A DNA stretch of 9,986 bases from DUVT01 sp041675865. Its GTDB lineage: Bacteria > Bacillota_I > Bacilli_A > ML615J-28 > CAG-698. The notes beneath the pieces are model-generated. The model saw only the letters and a program-made list of their open reading frames with translations. It had not been told where the DNA came from and ran no database searches. Positions within the stretch are counted from its first letter, which is position 1; the number at the start of each line of letters is the position of its first letter. Of this stretch, positions 1 through 7,199 are shown piece after piece. The position numbers and the translations under genes were made by a program. The stretch spans positions 1 to 9,986 of the forward strand of contig JBAYTA010000066.1 of NCBI GenBank assembly GCA_041675865.1. Direction: 5' to 3'.

Positions 1-840
1 AATATTGTTTATGAACTAGTTGGTGGTAGTGGAAGTCCTGCAGTTGTTGGTGATAAGGCAATAAAAAATATTTTTGCACTTGTTAGGGAAGTGTATGAAA
101 ATATTAAAGATAAATACAATGTATGTTTTGTCCAAATGGGATTATCAGGTTTTGGTGTTTTAGAAAATGTAAGTTTACTAGAAGATGAATTAAAAGATAT
201 ACTTGGTGTTGATGTAAGTATTGATAGTGATACTAATTTAGGATTATATTCGATTGTGGAAGACAAGTACAATGAGGGTATTTTAATTATCTCTGGGACA
301 GGTAGTGCTGTTGTTGGGATGAAGGATGATAATATTTTACTTCATGGTGGATATGGCGTTTTATTAACTGAAACAGGGTCTTCTTATGTTGCGGTAAAAT
401 CATTGATTGTAAGTATTATAAATCAATATGAAGAATCTATGACTTACTCAAAACTTGGTTTGGAGTTCTTGGATTTGATTGAAGCTAAGAGTGTTGGTGA
501 TTTCCGTAAATTCATGTATAGAAAGACTAAGGATGAAATTGCTAATTATTCTAAGTTTATCTCTAGAAAAGCGCTCGAAGGAGATGTTGATGCAATCAAC
601 ATTCTTAAGAAAAGTGCTAGAGCCCTAGCTAGTTCTGTTAAAAGACTACATAGAAATTTAAAACTTACTCCAAATTATGTTTTAGGTTTTGTTGGTGGAT
701 TTATTCAAAAAGCACCAATTGTGAAAGAAGAACTACTTTTAATATTGAAGGAAGAAAATATTTTACCAAAACTGTATAAAGAAAGTGATGATCCTGTTTT
801 TGGAGCATTTTATATGGCAAAAAGAAAGGGGAAAATATGA
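1..840 (+). CDS. BadF/BadG-family amino-sugar kinase (MurK or N-acetylglucosamine kinase-like), 5' truncated
   Basis: The reading frame is open from the first base, so the gene begins outside the window; 279 codons plus TGA are visible. The GTG at 91 is an internal valine, because clear family sequence (GGSGSPAVVGD, visible residues 8-18) lies before it. The ASKHA-fold ATP-binding motif IISGTGSAVVG lies near residues 96-106, followed by a GGYG...ETGSS segment that matches the GGWG...DEGSG region of the BadF/BadG/BcrA/BcrD family. The N-terminal phosphate loop (DGGGTK-type) must be in the missing ~30 residues. Family members phosphorylate GlcNAc; Clostridium MurK phosphorylates both MurNAc and GlcNAc at O6. 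The gene overlaps anmK by 4 bp (ATGA) and murQ follows, so a MurK-like role is favoured. GlcNAc-only or glucosamine kinase activity remains possible. Family assignment is confident; the substrate is inferred from context. Confidence 0.85.
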   Translation, partial: NIVYELVGGSGSPAVVGDKAIKNIFALVREVYENIKDKYNVCFVQMGLSGFGVLENVSLLEDELKDILGVDVSIDSDTNLGLYSIVEDKYNEGILIISGTGSAVVGMKDDNILLHGGYGVLLTETGSSYVAVKSLIVSIINQYEESMTYSKLGLEFLDLIEAKSVGDFRKFMYRKTKDEIANYSKFISRKALEGDVDAINILKKSARALASSVKRLHRNLKLTPNYVLGFVGGFIQKAPIVKEELLLILKEENILPKLYKESDDPVFGAFYMAKRKGKI

Positions 841-1976
841 TTGCAATTGGCTTGATGAGTGGCACTTCCTTAGATGGTGTTGATGCTGCTTTAGTTGAGA
901 TTAAAGATGATAAATTTGAATTATTAAAATTTATTACACATGTATATGATAATAGTTTCAAGACGAAGTTGATGAGAAATCTTCATGATAGTAGTGCTAA
1001 GTTAAGCGAAATCTGCAGTTTGAATTTTGAACTTGGTTATAAATTTCTTGATGCTATTAATAAATTATTAGAAAACACTAAATACAGTTATGATGATATT
1101 TGCTTTGTTGCAAGTCATGGGCAAACAATCTTTCATAATCCCAACCAAATAGGAAGCAATATTCCTAGTACATTACAAATAGGAGAAAGTAGCGTTATAA
1201 CTTATCATACGAATATTCAAGTTATCTCTGATTTTAGAGTTATGGATATAGTTGCAGGTGGGCAAGGAGCTCCACTTGTACCTATGAGTGAATATATGAT
1301 ATATAAGGATGAGGCGAAAAATGTTGTTCTTCAAAATATAGGTGGTATTGGTAATTTAACTTATCTACCTAAAGGTGGAGATATTGATGATGTTAAAGCA
1401 TTTGATACTGGACCTGGTAATGCTATGATAGATTATTTTGTAAATAGATATTTTGGGCTTCCGTTTGATGATGGTGGTAAAATTGCATTAAATGGAAGAG
1501 TAATACCAAACTTATTTGAGTATTTAAAGCAGGATAGTTTTATCCAAAGTTCACCACCAAAATCTACTGGTAGAGAACTTTATACAAAAGAGTTTATGGA
1601 AGGCTTGGTAAAAAGGTTTGCTTTAGATGATGAGAAAAAAGAAGATGTAGTTACTACAATAACCGAATTTACTGCTTATTCTATTTGTTTGAATTATCAA
1701 AAATTTTTAGGCCCTATAGATTTAGTGATTGTAAATGGTGGTGGAAGCCACAATAAATATATTATTAAAAGATTAAAAGAAATCTTAAATGTAAAAGTTA
1801 TTACTGGTGATGAATATGGGATTCCTAGTGATGCGAAAGAAGCAATTGCCTTTGTAGTGCTTGGATACTTAACTCTAACTAATAGAGCAGGAAATGTGAA
1901 AAGTGCAACTGGAGCGAAAAAAAGCGTCGTTTTAGGCAAAATTACCCCGAAAGGAAATATAAACAATGAAAGTTAA
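837..1976 (+). CDS. anmK: Anhydro-N-acetylmuramic acid kinase
   Basis: AnmK hydrolyses the 1,6-anhydro ring of anhydroMurNAc and phosphorylates it with ATP to give MurNAc-6-phosphate in the cytoplasm. The 379-residue product is close to the usual ~370. The hallmark GLMSGTSLDGVD lies at residues 5-16, a SHGQTIFH motif near residue 97, and FDTGPGN carries Asp190, equivalent to the catalytic Asp182 of E. coli AnmK. A C-terminal NGGG motif and a DAKEAIAFVVLGY helix are also typical. The ATG at 837 is preceded by a strong GAAAGGGG site (824-831) 5 nt upstream. It overlaps the upstream kinase by 4 bp and murQ by 11 bp, so translation is probably coupled. AnmK substrates come from lytic transglycosylases or turned-over walls, so the cell imports or makes anhydro sugars; no transporter is in the window. 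Nothing is missing from the active site as far as can be read. Confidence 0.97.
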   Translation: MIAIGLMSGTSLDGVDAALVEIKDDKFELLKFITHVYDNSFKTKLMRNLHDSSAKLSEICSLNFELGYKFLDAINKLLENTKYSYDDICFVASHGQTIFHNPNQIGSNIPSTLQIGESSVITYHTNIQVISDFRVMDIVAGGQGAPLVPMSEYMIYKDEAKNVVLQNIGGIGNLTYLPKGGDIDDVKAFDTGPGNAMIDYFVNRYFGLPFDDGGKIALNGRVIPNLFEYLKQDSFIQSSPPKSTGRELYTKEFMEGLVKRFALDDEKKEDVVTTITEFTAYSICLNYQKFLGPIDLVIVNGGGSHNKYIIKRLKEILNVKVITGDEYGIPSDAKEAIAFVVLGYLTLTNRAGNVKSATGAKKSVVLGKITPKGNINNES

Positions 1977-2874
1977 TTTAAATAAAATTGGGACCGAACA
2001 AAGGAATCAAAATACATTAGATATAGATGTTGTATCAACCGAAGAAATATTAGTTAAGATTAATAATGAGGATAAAACTGTTGCGTATGCAGTTGAAAAA
2101 GTTATTCCTAATATTACAAAATTAGTTGATAAAGTTGTTGAAGCATTTTATAAAGATGGTAGATTAATTTATATTGGTGCTGGTACTAGCGGAAGAATCG
2201 GTATTATTGATGCTGTTGAATGTAGACCTACATTTGGTGTTAGTGATGATATGGTTCAGTGTTTAATGGCTGGTGGAGATTTAGCGTTTAAGTCAGCTGT
2301 TGAAGGTGCTGAAGATAATCGTGAACTTGCAGTTAGTGATTTAAAAAATATTAATTTAACTGAAAATGATGTTGTTATCGGAATAGCTGCTAGCGGAAGA
2401 ACACCTTATGTACTTGGTGGAATTGAATATGCGAAAGAAGTTGGAGCAACTACTGGTTGTATAACTACTGCCGCTAATTCAGTTTTAGAATCTTTAGTTG
2501 ATTATCCTGTATGTGCTGTAACTGGAAGTGAAGCATTAACTGGATCGACTAGAATGAAATCAGGAACAGCACAAAAATTTATTTGTAATATGATTTCTAC
2601 TGCATCAATGATAAAAATGGGTAAAGTTTATTCTAATCTAATGATTGATGTACAAGCTACTAATGAAAAATTAGTAAGTAGAGCAAGAAGCGTTGTAATG
2701 CAAATTACTGATGTTTCTGAAGAAGTTGCACAGGCAGCTATAGATAAATTTGGTGGTGTAAAACCAGCAATATTAGCAACTTTAGGTGAAATTGAAGATG
2801 TAAATAAAGTTAAAGATTTATTATCTAAGACAAAAGGACACCTAAGAAATGCTTTAAAATTGGTAAACAAATGA
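1966..2874 (+). CDS. murQ: N-acetylmuramic acid 6-phosphate etherase
   Basis: MurQ cleaves the lactyl ether of MurNAc-6-phosphate, giving GlcNAc-6-phosphate and D-lactate. The 302-residue length is normal. The SIS sugar-isomerase domain is visible: IYIGAGTSGRIGIIDAVEC at residues 68-86, GIAASGRTPYV around residue 140, and the signature STRMKSGTAQKF in the second half. Glu85 and Glu116 (in AVEGAEDN) have the same 31-residue spacing as the catalytic pair Glu83/Glu114 of E. coli MurQ, so the enzyme should be active. The ATG at 1966 lies inside the end of anmK, with AAAGGA (1950-1955) 10 nt upstream. The next gene starts in the ATGA at its stop codon. With AnmK directly upstream supplying its substrate, the function is well supported. 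The fate of its second product, D-lactate, is the likely link to the Etf/dehydrogenase genes downstream. Confidence 0.97.
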   Translation: MKVNLNKIGTEQRNQNTLDIDVVSTEEILVKINNEDKTVAYAVEKVIPNITKLVDKVVEAFYKDGRLIYIGAGTSGRIGIIDAVECRPTFGVSDDMVQCLMAGGDLAFKSAVEGAEDNRELAVSDLKNINLTENDVVIGIAASGRTPYVLGGIEYAKEVGATTGCITTAANSVLESLVDYPVCAVTGSEALTGSTRMKSGTAQKFICNMISTASMIKMGKVYSNLMIDVQATNEKLVSRARSVVMQITDVSEEVAQAAIDKFGGVKPAILATLGEIEDVNKVKDLLSKTKGHLRNALKLVNK

Positions 2875-3611
2875 TTAAACATATTGAACTTGAAAATCAT
2901 GAAGGTAAAACCTTAAGAGGTTACTTACATTTACCTACAAACTTTAATGGTACTATTGTAGTTTTCTATCATGGTTTCACAGGTAATAAAACAGAACATG
3001 GAGGACATTTTAGAGATTTCTCAAGATTACTAGAAAAAGGCGGAAGTGGTAGTTTGAGAATGGACTTCAGTGGTAATGGCGAGTCAGATGGTAGTTTTAA
3101 TGACTTTACTATGGATACAATGGTAAAGGAAGCCGAGTTATTAATTGACTATGCCCTAAAGGTTGAAGGTCTAAAAAGTCTAGTTCTTCTAGGATTTAGT
3201 ATGGGTGGAGCACTTGCTGCTTATATTGCAGGGAAAAGAGAAGCTGATATTGATAAATTAATTCTTTGGTCTCCTGCAAAGGATATTCTAAATATGATTA
3301 AAACAAGATATGAACATGCTGATAAATTACCTAATGGAGATGCTGATTTTGGTAATTATCCATTATCTTTAAAAATGTATAAATCAACTGATAATTATGA
3401 TTTCCTAGAAGGAGTTAATAATTTCAAAAAAAATGTTTTAATTATTCATGGTAGAAAAGATTTAGCAGTAAATGTAGAAGCGGCATTTGTATATGAAAAA
3501 TTATATAAGAACGCAAAAGTCCATATTATTGAAAGTGCGGGTCATGGATATGATAAGAGGATAGAAAAAGAAGAATTATTGAATGAATCATATAAATTTG
3601 TGAGAGGTTAA
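2871..3611 (+). CDS. Alpha/beta hydrolase (serine esterase/S33-like)
   Basis: The 246-residue single-domain alpha/beta hydrolase has a complete predicted triad: Ser110 in GFSMGG, Asp197 in HGRKDLAVN, and His225 in SAGHGYD. YHGFTGNK (33-40) supplies the HG oxyanion-hole motif, and RMDFSGNGESDG (63-74) is the usual second conserved block. No signal peptide or membrane segment is present, so the enzyme is cytoplasmic. It resembles feruloyl/cinnamoyl-esterase and lysophospholipase-like proteins, but the substrate cannot be read from sequence. Its ATG overlaps the murQ stop by 4 bp and no convincing Shine-Dalgarno site precedes it, which points to coupling with murQ translation. Its place between the MurNAc enzymes and etfB suggests it acts on a related compound, for example an acylated sugar or ester, or on an imported conjugate. 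That is only contextual inference. Confidence 0.9.
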   Translation: MIKHIELENHEGKTLRGYLHLPTNFNGTIVVFYHGFTGNKTEHGGHFRDFSRLLEKGGSGSLRMDFSGNGESDGSFNDFTMDTMVKEAELLIDYALKVEGLKSLVLLGFSMGGALAAYIAGKREADIDKLILWSPAKDILNMIKTRYEHADKLPNGDADFGNYPLSLKMYKSTDNYDFLEGVNNFKKNVLIIHGRKDLAVNVEAAFVYEKLYKNAKVHIIESAGHGYDKRIEKEELLNESYKFVRG

Positions 3612-3615
3612 TAAA

Positions 3616-4404
3616 ATGAATATAGTTTGTTGTATAAAACAAGTGCCGGGAAGTTCTAATGTAGAGATCGATCCAGTTACTGGGAACTTGATTCGTGATG
3701 GTAAAAATACCAAAATGAATCCCTATGATCTTTACGGATTAGAAACAGCACTTAGATTTAAAGAGAAGGTAGGAGCTAAAATAACTACAATAACAATGGG
3801 TCCACCACCTGCAACGCAAGTATTAAACGAGTCACTTTGGATGGGTTGTGATGAAGCTTATCTTTTGACTGACCGTAAATTTGGTGGTGCTGATGTTGTA
3901 GCTACTGCATATACTTTAAGTCGTGGTATTAAAAGACAAGGAGAATTTGACTTGATTATCTGTGGAAAACAAACTACGGATGGTGATACAGCTCAAGTTG
4001 GACCTGAGATTGCGGAAAACTTACATATACCACATATTGCTTATGTAGATAATATTATAGAAATAAAAGAAAAATCTGTAGTTGTATCAGTTAGTATGGA
4101 TACTACAACAGAAGTTTGGGAAATAGATTATCCTTGTTTAATTACAGTAGAAAAAGGAATCTTTACTCCTCGTCTTCCATCTTATAAAAGAGGAAAAGAA
4201 ATAAGTAAGGATCAAATTAAAATACTTACATTTAAAGATCTAGATGATCAAGATGAATCTCATTATGGTGCTAAAGGATCTCCTACATCTGTGGAAAGAA
4301 TGTTTCCACCAAAAAAAAATAATGATAAAGAGATCTGGGAAGAAGATAATAATGTTTTAGCTAAAAAGATGCTAGATAAAATGAAAGATATAAAGGTTAT
4401 ATAG
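3616..4404 (+). CDS. etfB: Electron transfer flavoprotein beta subunit, LctB-like
   Basis: The 262-residue EtfB opens with the family pattern NIVCCIKQVPGSSNVEID. It has MNPYDLYGLETALRFKE (from residue 34), TMGPPPA, and the nucleotide-binding loop DGDTAQVGPE at residues 122-131. In confurcating Etfs this subunit binds the second (beta) FAD and the NAD(H) site; in ordinary Etfs it binds AMP. Which one applies cannot be proved by eye. The partner genes, an EtfA with an iron-sulfur domain and a GlcD-like dehydrogenase, are those of the Acetobacterium LctBCD lactate dehydrogenase complex, so the confurcating type is favoured. It lies 4 bp after the hydrolase, with a GAGAGG site at 3602-3607, and 10 bp before etfA. 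The order etfB-etfA-ldh is the same as lctB-lctC-lctD. Confidence 0.93.
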   Translation: MNIVCCIKQVPGSSNVEIDPVTGNLIRDGKNTKMNPYDLYGLETALRFKEKVGAKITTITMGPPPATQVLNESLWMGCDEAYLLTDRKFGGADVVATAYTLSRGIKRQGEFDLIICGKQTTDGDTAQVGPEIAENLHIPHIAYVDNIIEIKEKSVVVSVSMDTTTEVWEIDYPCLITVEKGIFTPRLPSYKRGKEISKDQIKILTFKDLDDQDESHYGAKGSPTSVERMFPPKKNNDKEIWEEDNNVLAKKMLDKMKDIKVI

Positions 4405-4414
4405 GTGAGAAGAT

Positions 4415-5608
4415 ATGGCTAAAATAGTTGTTGATAATAAAAATGTAACTTTAGAAAAAGGTGAAAAAGCGCCTAGTATTTGTCCCTTTGGAGCAATCGA
4501 ATGGGATGGAGAAAATGTAAGTATTAATAGTGCATGTAGATTATGTAAAATCTGTGTGCGTAAAGAGCCTGCAATATTTTCTTTTGAAGAAGATGTAGTT
4601 GAAGAAATAGATAAGAGTAAATGGATTGGAGTAAGTGTATTTATTGAACACCATGATGGAGTAATTCATCCTGTATCTTTAGAATTAATTGGTAAAGCTA
4701 AAGAACTAGCAGCAGTAATTAATCATCCAGTATATGCGATACTTTTTACTGATGATGTGAAAAAGTATCAAGATGAATTATTGGCTTATGGTGTAGATAA
4801 AGTTTATGTTTACGAAAATAGCTTATTAGAACAGTTTAATGTTGAGATATACACAAATATGATGGAAGATTTTGTGAAAAGGGTTATGCCAACTGTAATA
4901 CTTTATGGAGGTACTTCTATTGGTAGAAGTTTTGCACCAAGAGTAGCAGCGAGATTTAAGACAGGTTTAACTGCCGACTGTACAATTCTTGATATGAAAG
5001 AAAATACAGACTTAGTTCAAAATCGTCCAGCATTTGGTGGAAATATTATGGCGGGTATTTTATGTGCTAATACTAGACCACAAATGGCTACTGTTAGATA
5101 TAAGATATTTAAAATGCCTGAAAAAGTTAAACCACATGGTACTGTAGAAATGATGGATACTAAAGGACTTAGTTTTGCATCTTCAATGAGACTTCTTGAG
5201 GTTAAACAAAAACCTAAAGATATTGATATTAGTGAAGCTGAAACAATTGTTGCATGTGGAAGACCATTTAATTCACAAGAAAACTTGAAATTAGCTGAAG
5301 AACTTGCTGATTTACTTGGGGCACAACTTGCAGTAACAAGACCATTAGTAGAATCAGGTATTGCTAATCCGAAAAGACAAATTGGGTTAAGTGGAAGAAC
5401 TGTTGCACCTAAATTATTAATTAACTTAGGAATCAGTGGTGCAGTACAGTTTACTGCAGGAATGACTGGTAGTGAAGTTGTGTTCTCAATTTGTGATGAT
5501 AAAAACGCACCAATCTTTGATGTGTCACATTATGGATTAGTTGGAGATGTTTTTGAAATTTTACCAAAGTTGATTGAAGATATTAAATCTTTGAAAGGGT
5601 TAAATTGA
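4415..5608 (+). CDS. etfA: Electron transfer flavoprotein alpha subunit with N-terminal [4Fe-4S] domain, LctC-like
   Basis: The 397-residue protein is longer than a plain EtfA (~320) because of an N-terminal ferredoxin-like domain. Cys23 (in ICPFGAI) and Cys41, Cys44 and Cys47 (in CRLCKIC) are arranged like one surviving [4Fe-4S] site of a degraded two-cluster ferredoxin. The position of the next expected cysteine is Glu51 (VRKEPAI). The EtfA N-domain follows (from ~70), then the FAD-binding C-domain from about residue 285 (ACGRPFNSQENLKLAEELA, TRPLVESG, GLSGRTVAPKLL, GISGAVQFTAGM at 339-350). Usual EtfA residues are altered: the common QH-x-AGM reads QFTAGM, and the common IN-x-D reads ICDD (Cys360). 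Such iron-sulfur-bearing EtfAs occur in confurcating complexes, including LctC and the caffeyl-CoA reductase Etf. The AGGTGAG site (4403-4409) overlaps the etfB stop, 5 nt before ATG. Confidence 0.94.
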   Translation: MAKIVVDNKNVTLEKGEKAPSICPFGAIEWDGENVSINSACRLCKICVRKEPAIFSFEEDVVEEIDKSKWIGVSVFIEHHDGVIHPVSLELIGKAKELAAVINHPVYAILFTDDVKKYQDELLAYGVDKVYVYENSLLEQFNVEIYTNMMEDFVKRVMPTVILYGGTSIGRSFAPRVAARFKTGLTADCTILDMKENTDLVQNRPAFGGNIMAGILCANTRPQMATVRYKIFKMPEKVKPHGTVEMMDTKGLSFASSMRLLEVKQKPKDIDISEAETIVACGRPFNSQENLKLAEELADLLGAQLAVTRPLVESGIANPKRQIGLSGRTVAPKLLINLGISGAVQFTAGMTGSEVVFSICDDKNAPIFDVSHYGLVGDVFEILPKLIEDIKSLKGLN

Positions 5609-5613
5609 GGTGA
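5607..5613 (+). promoter_or_regulatory. Ribosome binding site that sets the dehydrogenase start
   Basis: GAGGTGA begins inside the etfA TGA stop and lies 5 nt before the ATG at 5619. A GTG at 5610 is in the same frame but falls within this site, so it is an unlikely start. The arrangement also suggests coupling with etfA termination. Confidence 0.7.
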
Positions 5614-5618
5614 AACCT

Positions 5619-7016
5619 ATGTATAAAAAAATTGATAACTTGGATTTAGAGTTTCTTAAATCTGTTACTTCTAGTGATAGAGTAATGGTTGGAGAAGAAA
5701 TAAGTGAAGATTATGCAAAAGACGAACTTGGGACTGTGAAAAACTTTCCTGAAGTTGTTGTGAAAGTATTGAGTGCTACTGAAATATCAAAGATTATGAA
5801 GTATGCAAATGAAAAACTAATTCCAGTAACTGTTAGAGGTAGTGGTACTGGACTAGTTGGAGCATGTGTTGCACTTTATGGTGGAATAGTACTTGATACA
5901 ACAAAAATGAATAGAATCCTTTCTTTAGATGAGGAGAATATGGTTCTAGAAGTAGAACCTGGTGTTCTATTAATGGATATTTATGCATATGTGGAACCGA
6001 AAGGATATTTCTATGCTCCTGACCCAGGTGAAAAGAGTGCAACTATTGGTGGTAATATTGCTACTAATGCAGGTGGTATGCGTGCAGTAAAATATGGTGT
6101 TACTAGAGATTGGGTATTATCACTTGAAGTTGTTTTACCAAATGGTGAAATTACTAGATTAGGTAGAAATGTTGTAAAAGACACAACTGGTTATTCTTTA
6201 AAGAATTTAGTGATAGGTAGCGAAGGTACTCTTGCTATAATTACTAAAGCATATTTAAAATTAATTAGTAAACCTACAAAAGCAATAAGCTTATTAGTTC
6301 CGTTTAAAACTTTAGAAGACGGAATTGAAAGAGTTCCAGAAATTATTAAGAGTAAAACAGAACCAACAGCTGTAGAGTTCTTTGGTAAAGAGACGATTAG
6401 TTTTGCGGAAACATTTCTAGGTAAGAGATTCCCTGATACTAATAATGTAGCTTACATATTACTTACTTTTGATGGAACGACTGATGAAGAGTTAAAATCA
6501 AAATATGAAAAAGCTGCAGATCTTTGTTTGAATGAGCTTGGAGCAATTGATGTATTAATAGTTGATACAGATGAAAGAAAAGAAGCTGTTTGGTCTGCAA
6601 GAGGAGCATTCTTAGAAGCTATTAAAGCTTCCACAACCCAAATGGATGAATGTGATGTTGTAGTTCCTCGCTCTGAAGTAAGTGACTATGTTAAATTTAC
6701 ATATGAATTAGCAAAAAAATATAATATGAGAATTCCAAGCTTTGGTCATGCTGGAGATGGAAACTTACATATTTATATTTGTAAAGACGATATGAGCGAC
6801 GCTGACTTTGAAAAGAATTTAGATTTAATCTTTGATGAGATGTATCAAAAAGCTAAAGAAGTTGGTGGATTAGTATCTGGAGAACATGGAATTGGATATG
6901 CTAAGAAAAAGTATATGAATTTAGTTCTAGGAGAAGAACAAGTAAATCTAATGAAAGGTATTAAGGGAGTGTTTGATCCAAACAATATCTTAAACCCAGG
7001 TAAAATAGTTTACTAA
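5619..7016 (+). CDS. FAD-linked 2-hydroxyacid dehydrogenase (GlcD/LctD-type D-lactate dehydrogenase)
   Basis: The 465-residue protein is a full-length member of the vanillyl-alcohol-oxidase/GlcD flavoprotein family. It has a PCMH FAD-binding domain with RGSGTGLVGA (GSGTG at 74-78), APDPGEKSATIGGNIATNAGG, VKDTTGYSLKNLVIGSEGT, and then a C-terminal FAD-oxidase domain. That domain has FGHAGDGNLH (His377, His384), SGEHGIG (Glu422, His423) and FDPNNILNPGKI. The histidines are the likely metal/substrate ligands known in D-lactate dehydrogenases. It should oxidise a 2-hydroxyacid to a 2-oxoacid and exchange electrons with the adjacent EtfAB. D-lactate is the best candidate because MurQ in the same operon produces it; glycolate or 2-hydroxyglutarate cannot be excluded. 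ATG 5619 is chosen because GAGGTGA (5607-5613) lies 5 nt upstream; a GTG at 5610 would start within that site. It is the last gene before the terminator. Confidence 0.92.
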   Translation: MYKKIDNLDLEFLKSVTSSDRVMVGEEISEDYAKDELGTVKNFPEVVVKVLSATEISKIMKYANEKLIPVTVRGSGTGLVGACVALYGGIVLDTTKMNRILSLDEENMVLEVEPGVLLMDIYAYVEPKGYFYAPDPGEKSATIGGNIATNAGGMRAVKYGVTRDWVLSLEVVLPNGEITRLGRNVVKDTTGYSLKNLVIGSEGTLAIITKAYLKLISKPTKAISLLVPFKTLEDGIERVPEIIKSKTEPTAVEFFGKETISFAETFLGKRFPDTNNVAYILLTFDGTTDEELKSKYEKAADLCLNELGAIDVLIVDTDERKEAVWSARGAFLEAIKASTTQMDECDVVVPRSEVSDYVKFTYELAKKYNMRIPSFGHAGDGNLHIYICKDDMSDADFEKNLDLIFDEMYQKAKEVGGLVSGEHGIGYAKKKYMNLVLGEEQVNLMKGIKGVFDPNNILNPGKIVY

Positions 7017-7070
7017 TAAGTATAATAGAAAGTTTACTTTAAATATATTAATAGAATATTTATAGAAAAT

Positions 7071-7116
7071 AAGCCGAATTATCTACTAATGATGTAATAA
7101 TTTGGCTTTATTTTTT
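7071..7116 (+). terminator. Rho-independent terminator of the MurNAc/Etf operon
   Basis: A 12-bp stem pairs AAGCCGAATTAT (7071-7082) with ATAATTTGGCTT (7097-7108), with a single G-U pair and a 14-nt loop. It is followed by a T-rich run to 7116. It lies 54 bp after the dehydrogenase stop and just before the next promoter, and so separates the two transcription units. The intervening 7017-7070 is A+T-rich with no gene. Confidence 0.88.
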
Positions 7117-7119
7117 CTA

Positions 7120-7147
7120 TTGAAAAGATGATAAAATGTGCTATAAT
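7120..7147 (+). promoter_or_regulatory. Sigma-A-type promoter of the lipoprotein gene
   Basis: TTGAAA (-35, 7120-7125), a 16-bp spacer and TATAAT (-10, 7142-7147) are present, with an extended -10 TG at 7139-7140. The predicted start is about 7154 (G), giving a ~46-nt leader to the ATG at 7200. The -35 sits directly behind the preceding terminator's T tract. Confidence 0.85.
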
Positions 7148-7152
7148 ATATA

Positions 7153-7166
7153 TGAAAAAGCTTTCA
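7153..7166 (+). promoter_or_regulatory. cre-like palindrome at the lipoprotein transcription start
   Basis: TGAAAAAGCTTTCA has the 5-4-5 architecture of a CcpA catabolite-response element (TGWAANCGNTNWCA) with one mismatch, A for C in the central CG. It covers the predicted +1, where a bound repressor would block initiation. The central CG is normally well conserved, so CcpA binding is uncertain; another LacI-family or unrelated repressor is possible. Confidence 0.4.
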
Positions 7167-7174
7167 TGCTTTTT
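7155..7174 (+). other. Short leader hairpin in the lipoprotein 5' UTR
   Basis: AAAAAGC (7155-7161) and GCTTTTT (7168-7174) form a perfect 7-bp inverted repeat with a 6-nt loop, at the very 5' end of the predicted mRNA. It overlaps the cre-like site. It may be an mRNA-stabilising 5' stem; the U run is too short and the stem too A-U rich for a confident attenuator. Confidence 0.5.
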
Positions 7175-7187
7175 AAATAATATTATT

Positions 7188-7194
7188 AAAGGAG
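7188..7194 (+). promoter_or_regulatory. Ribosome binding site that sets the lipoprotein start
   Basis: AAAGGAG lies 5 nt before ATG 7200. This fixes the start there rather than at an in-frame ATG at 7128, which lies upstream of the predicted transcription start. The chosen start also puts a signal peptide at the N terminus. Confidence 0.9.
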
Positions 7195-7199
7195 AAATA

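Noticed and set aside
91..840. Kinase gene starting at GTG 91
   Set aside because: The frame is open to base 1 and the upstream codons encode conserved family residues (GGSGSPAVVG), so the gene is truncated by the window edge.
5610..5618. GTG start for the dehydrogenase
   Set aside because: The GTG is part of the Shine-Dalgarno site GAGGTGA, which is well placed for ATG 5619.
1..7016. UGA=Trp genetic code (Mycoplasma type)
   Set aside because: UGA ends the kinase, murQ and etfA exactly at the next gene's start signals, and Trp is TGG.
7128..7199. N-terminal extension of the lipoprotein to ATG 7128
   Set aside because: It overlaps the promoter, lies upstream of the predicted transcription start, and would bury the signal peptide and lipobox.
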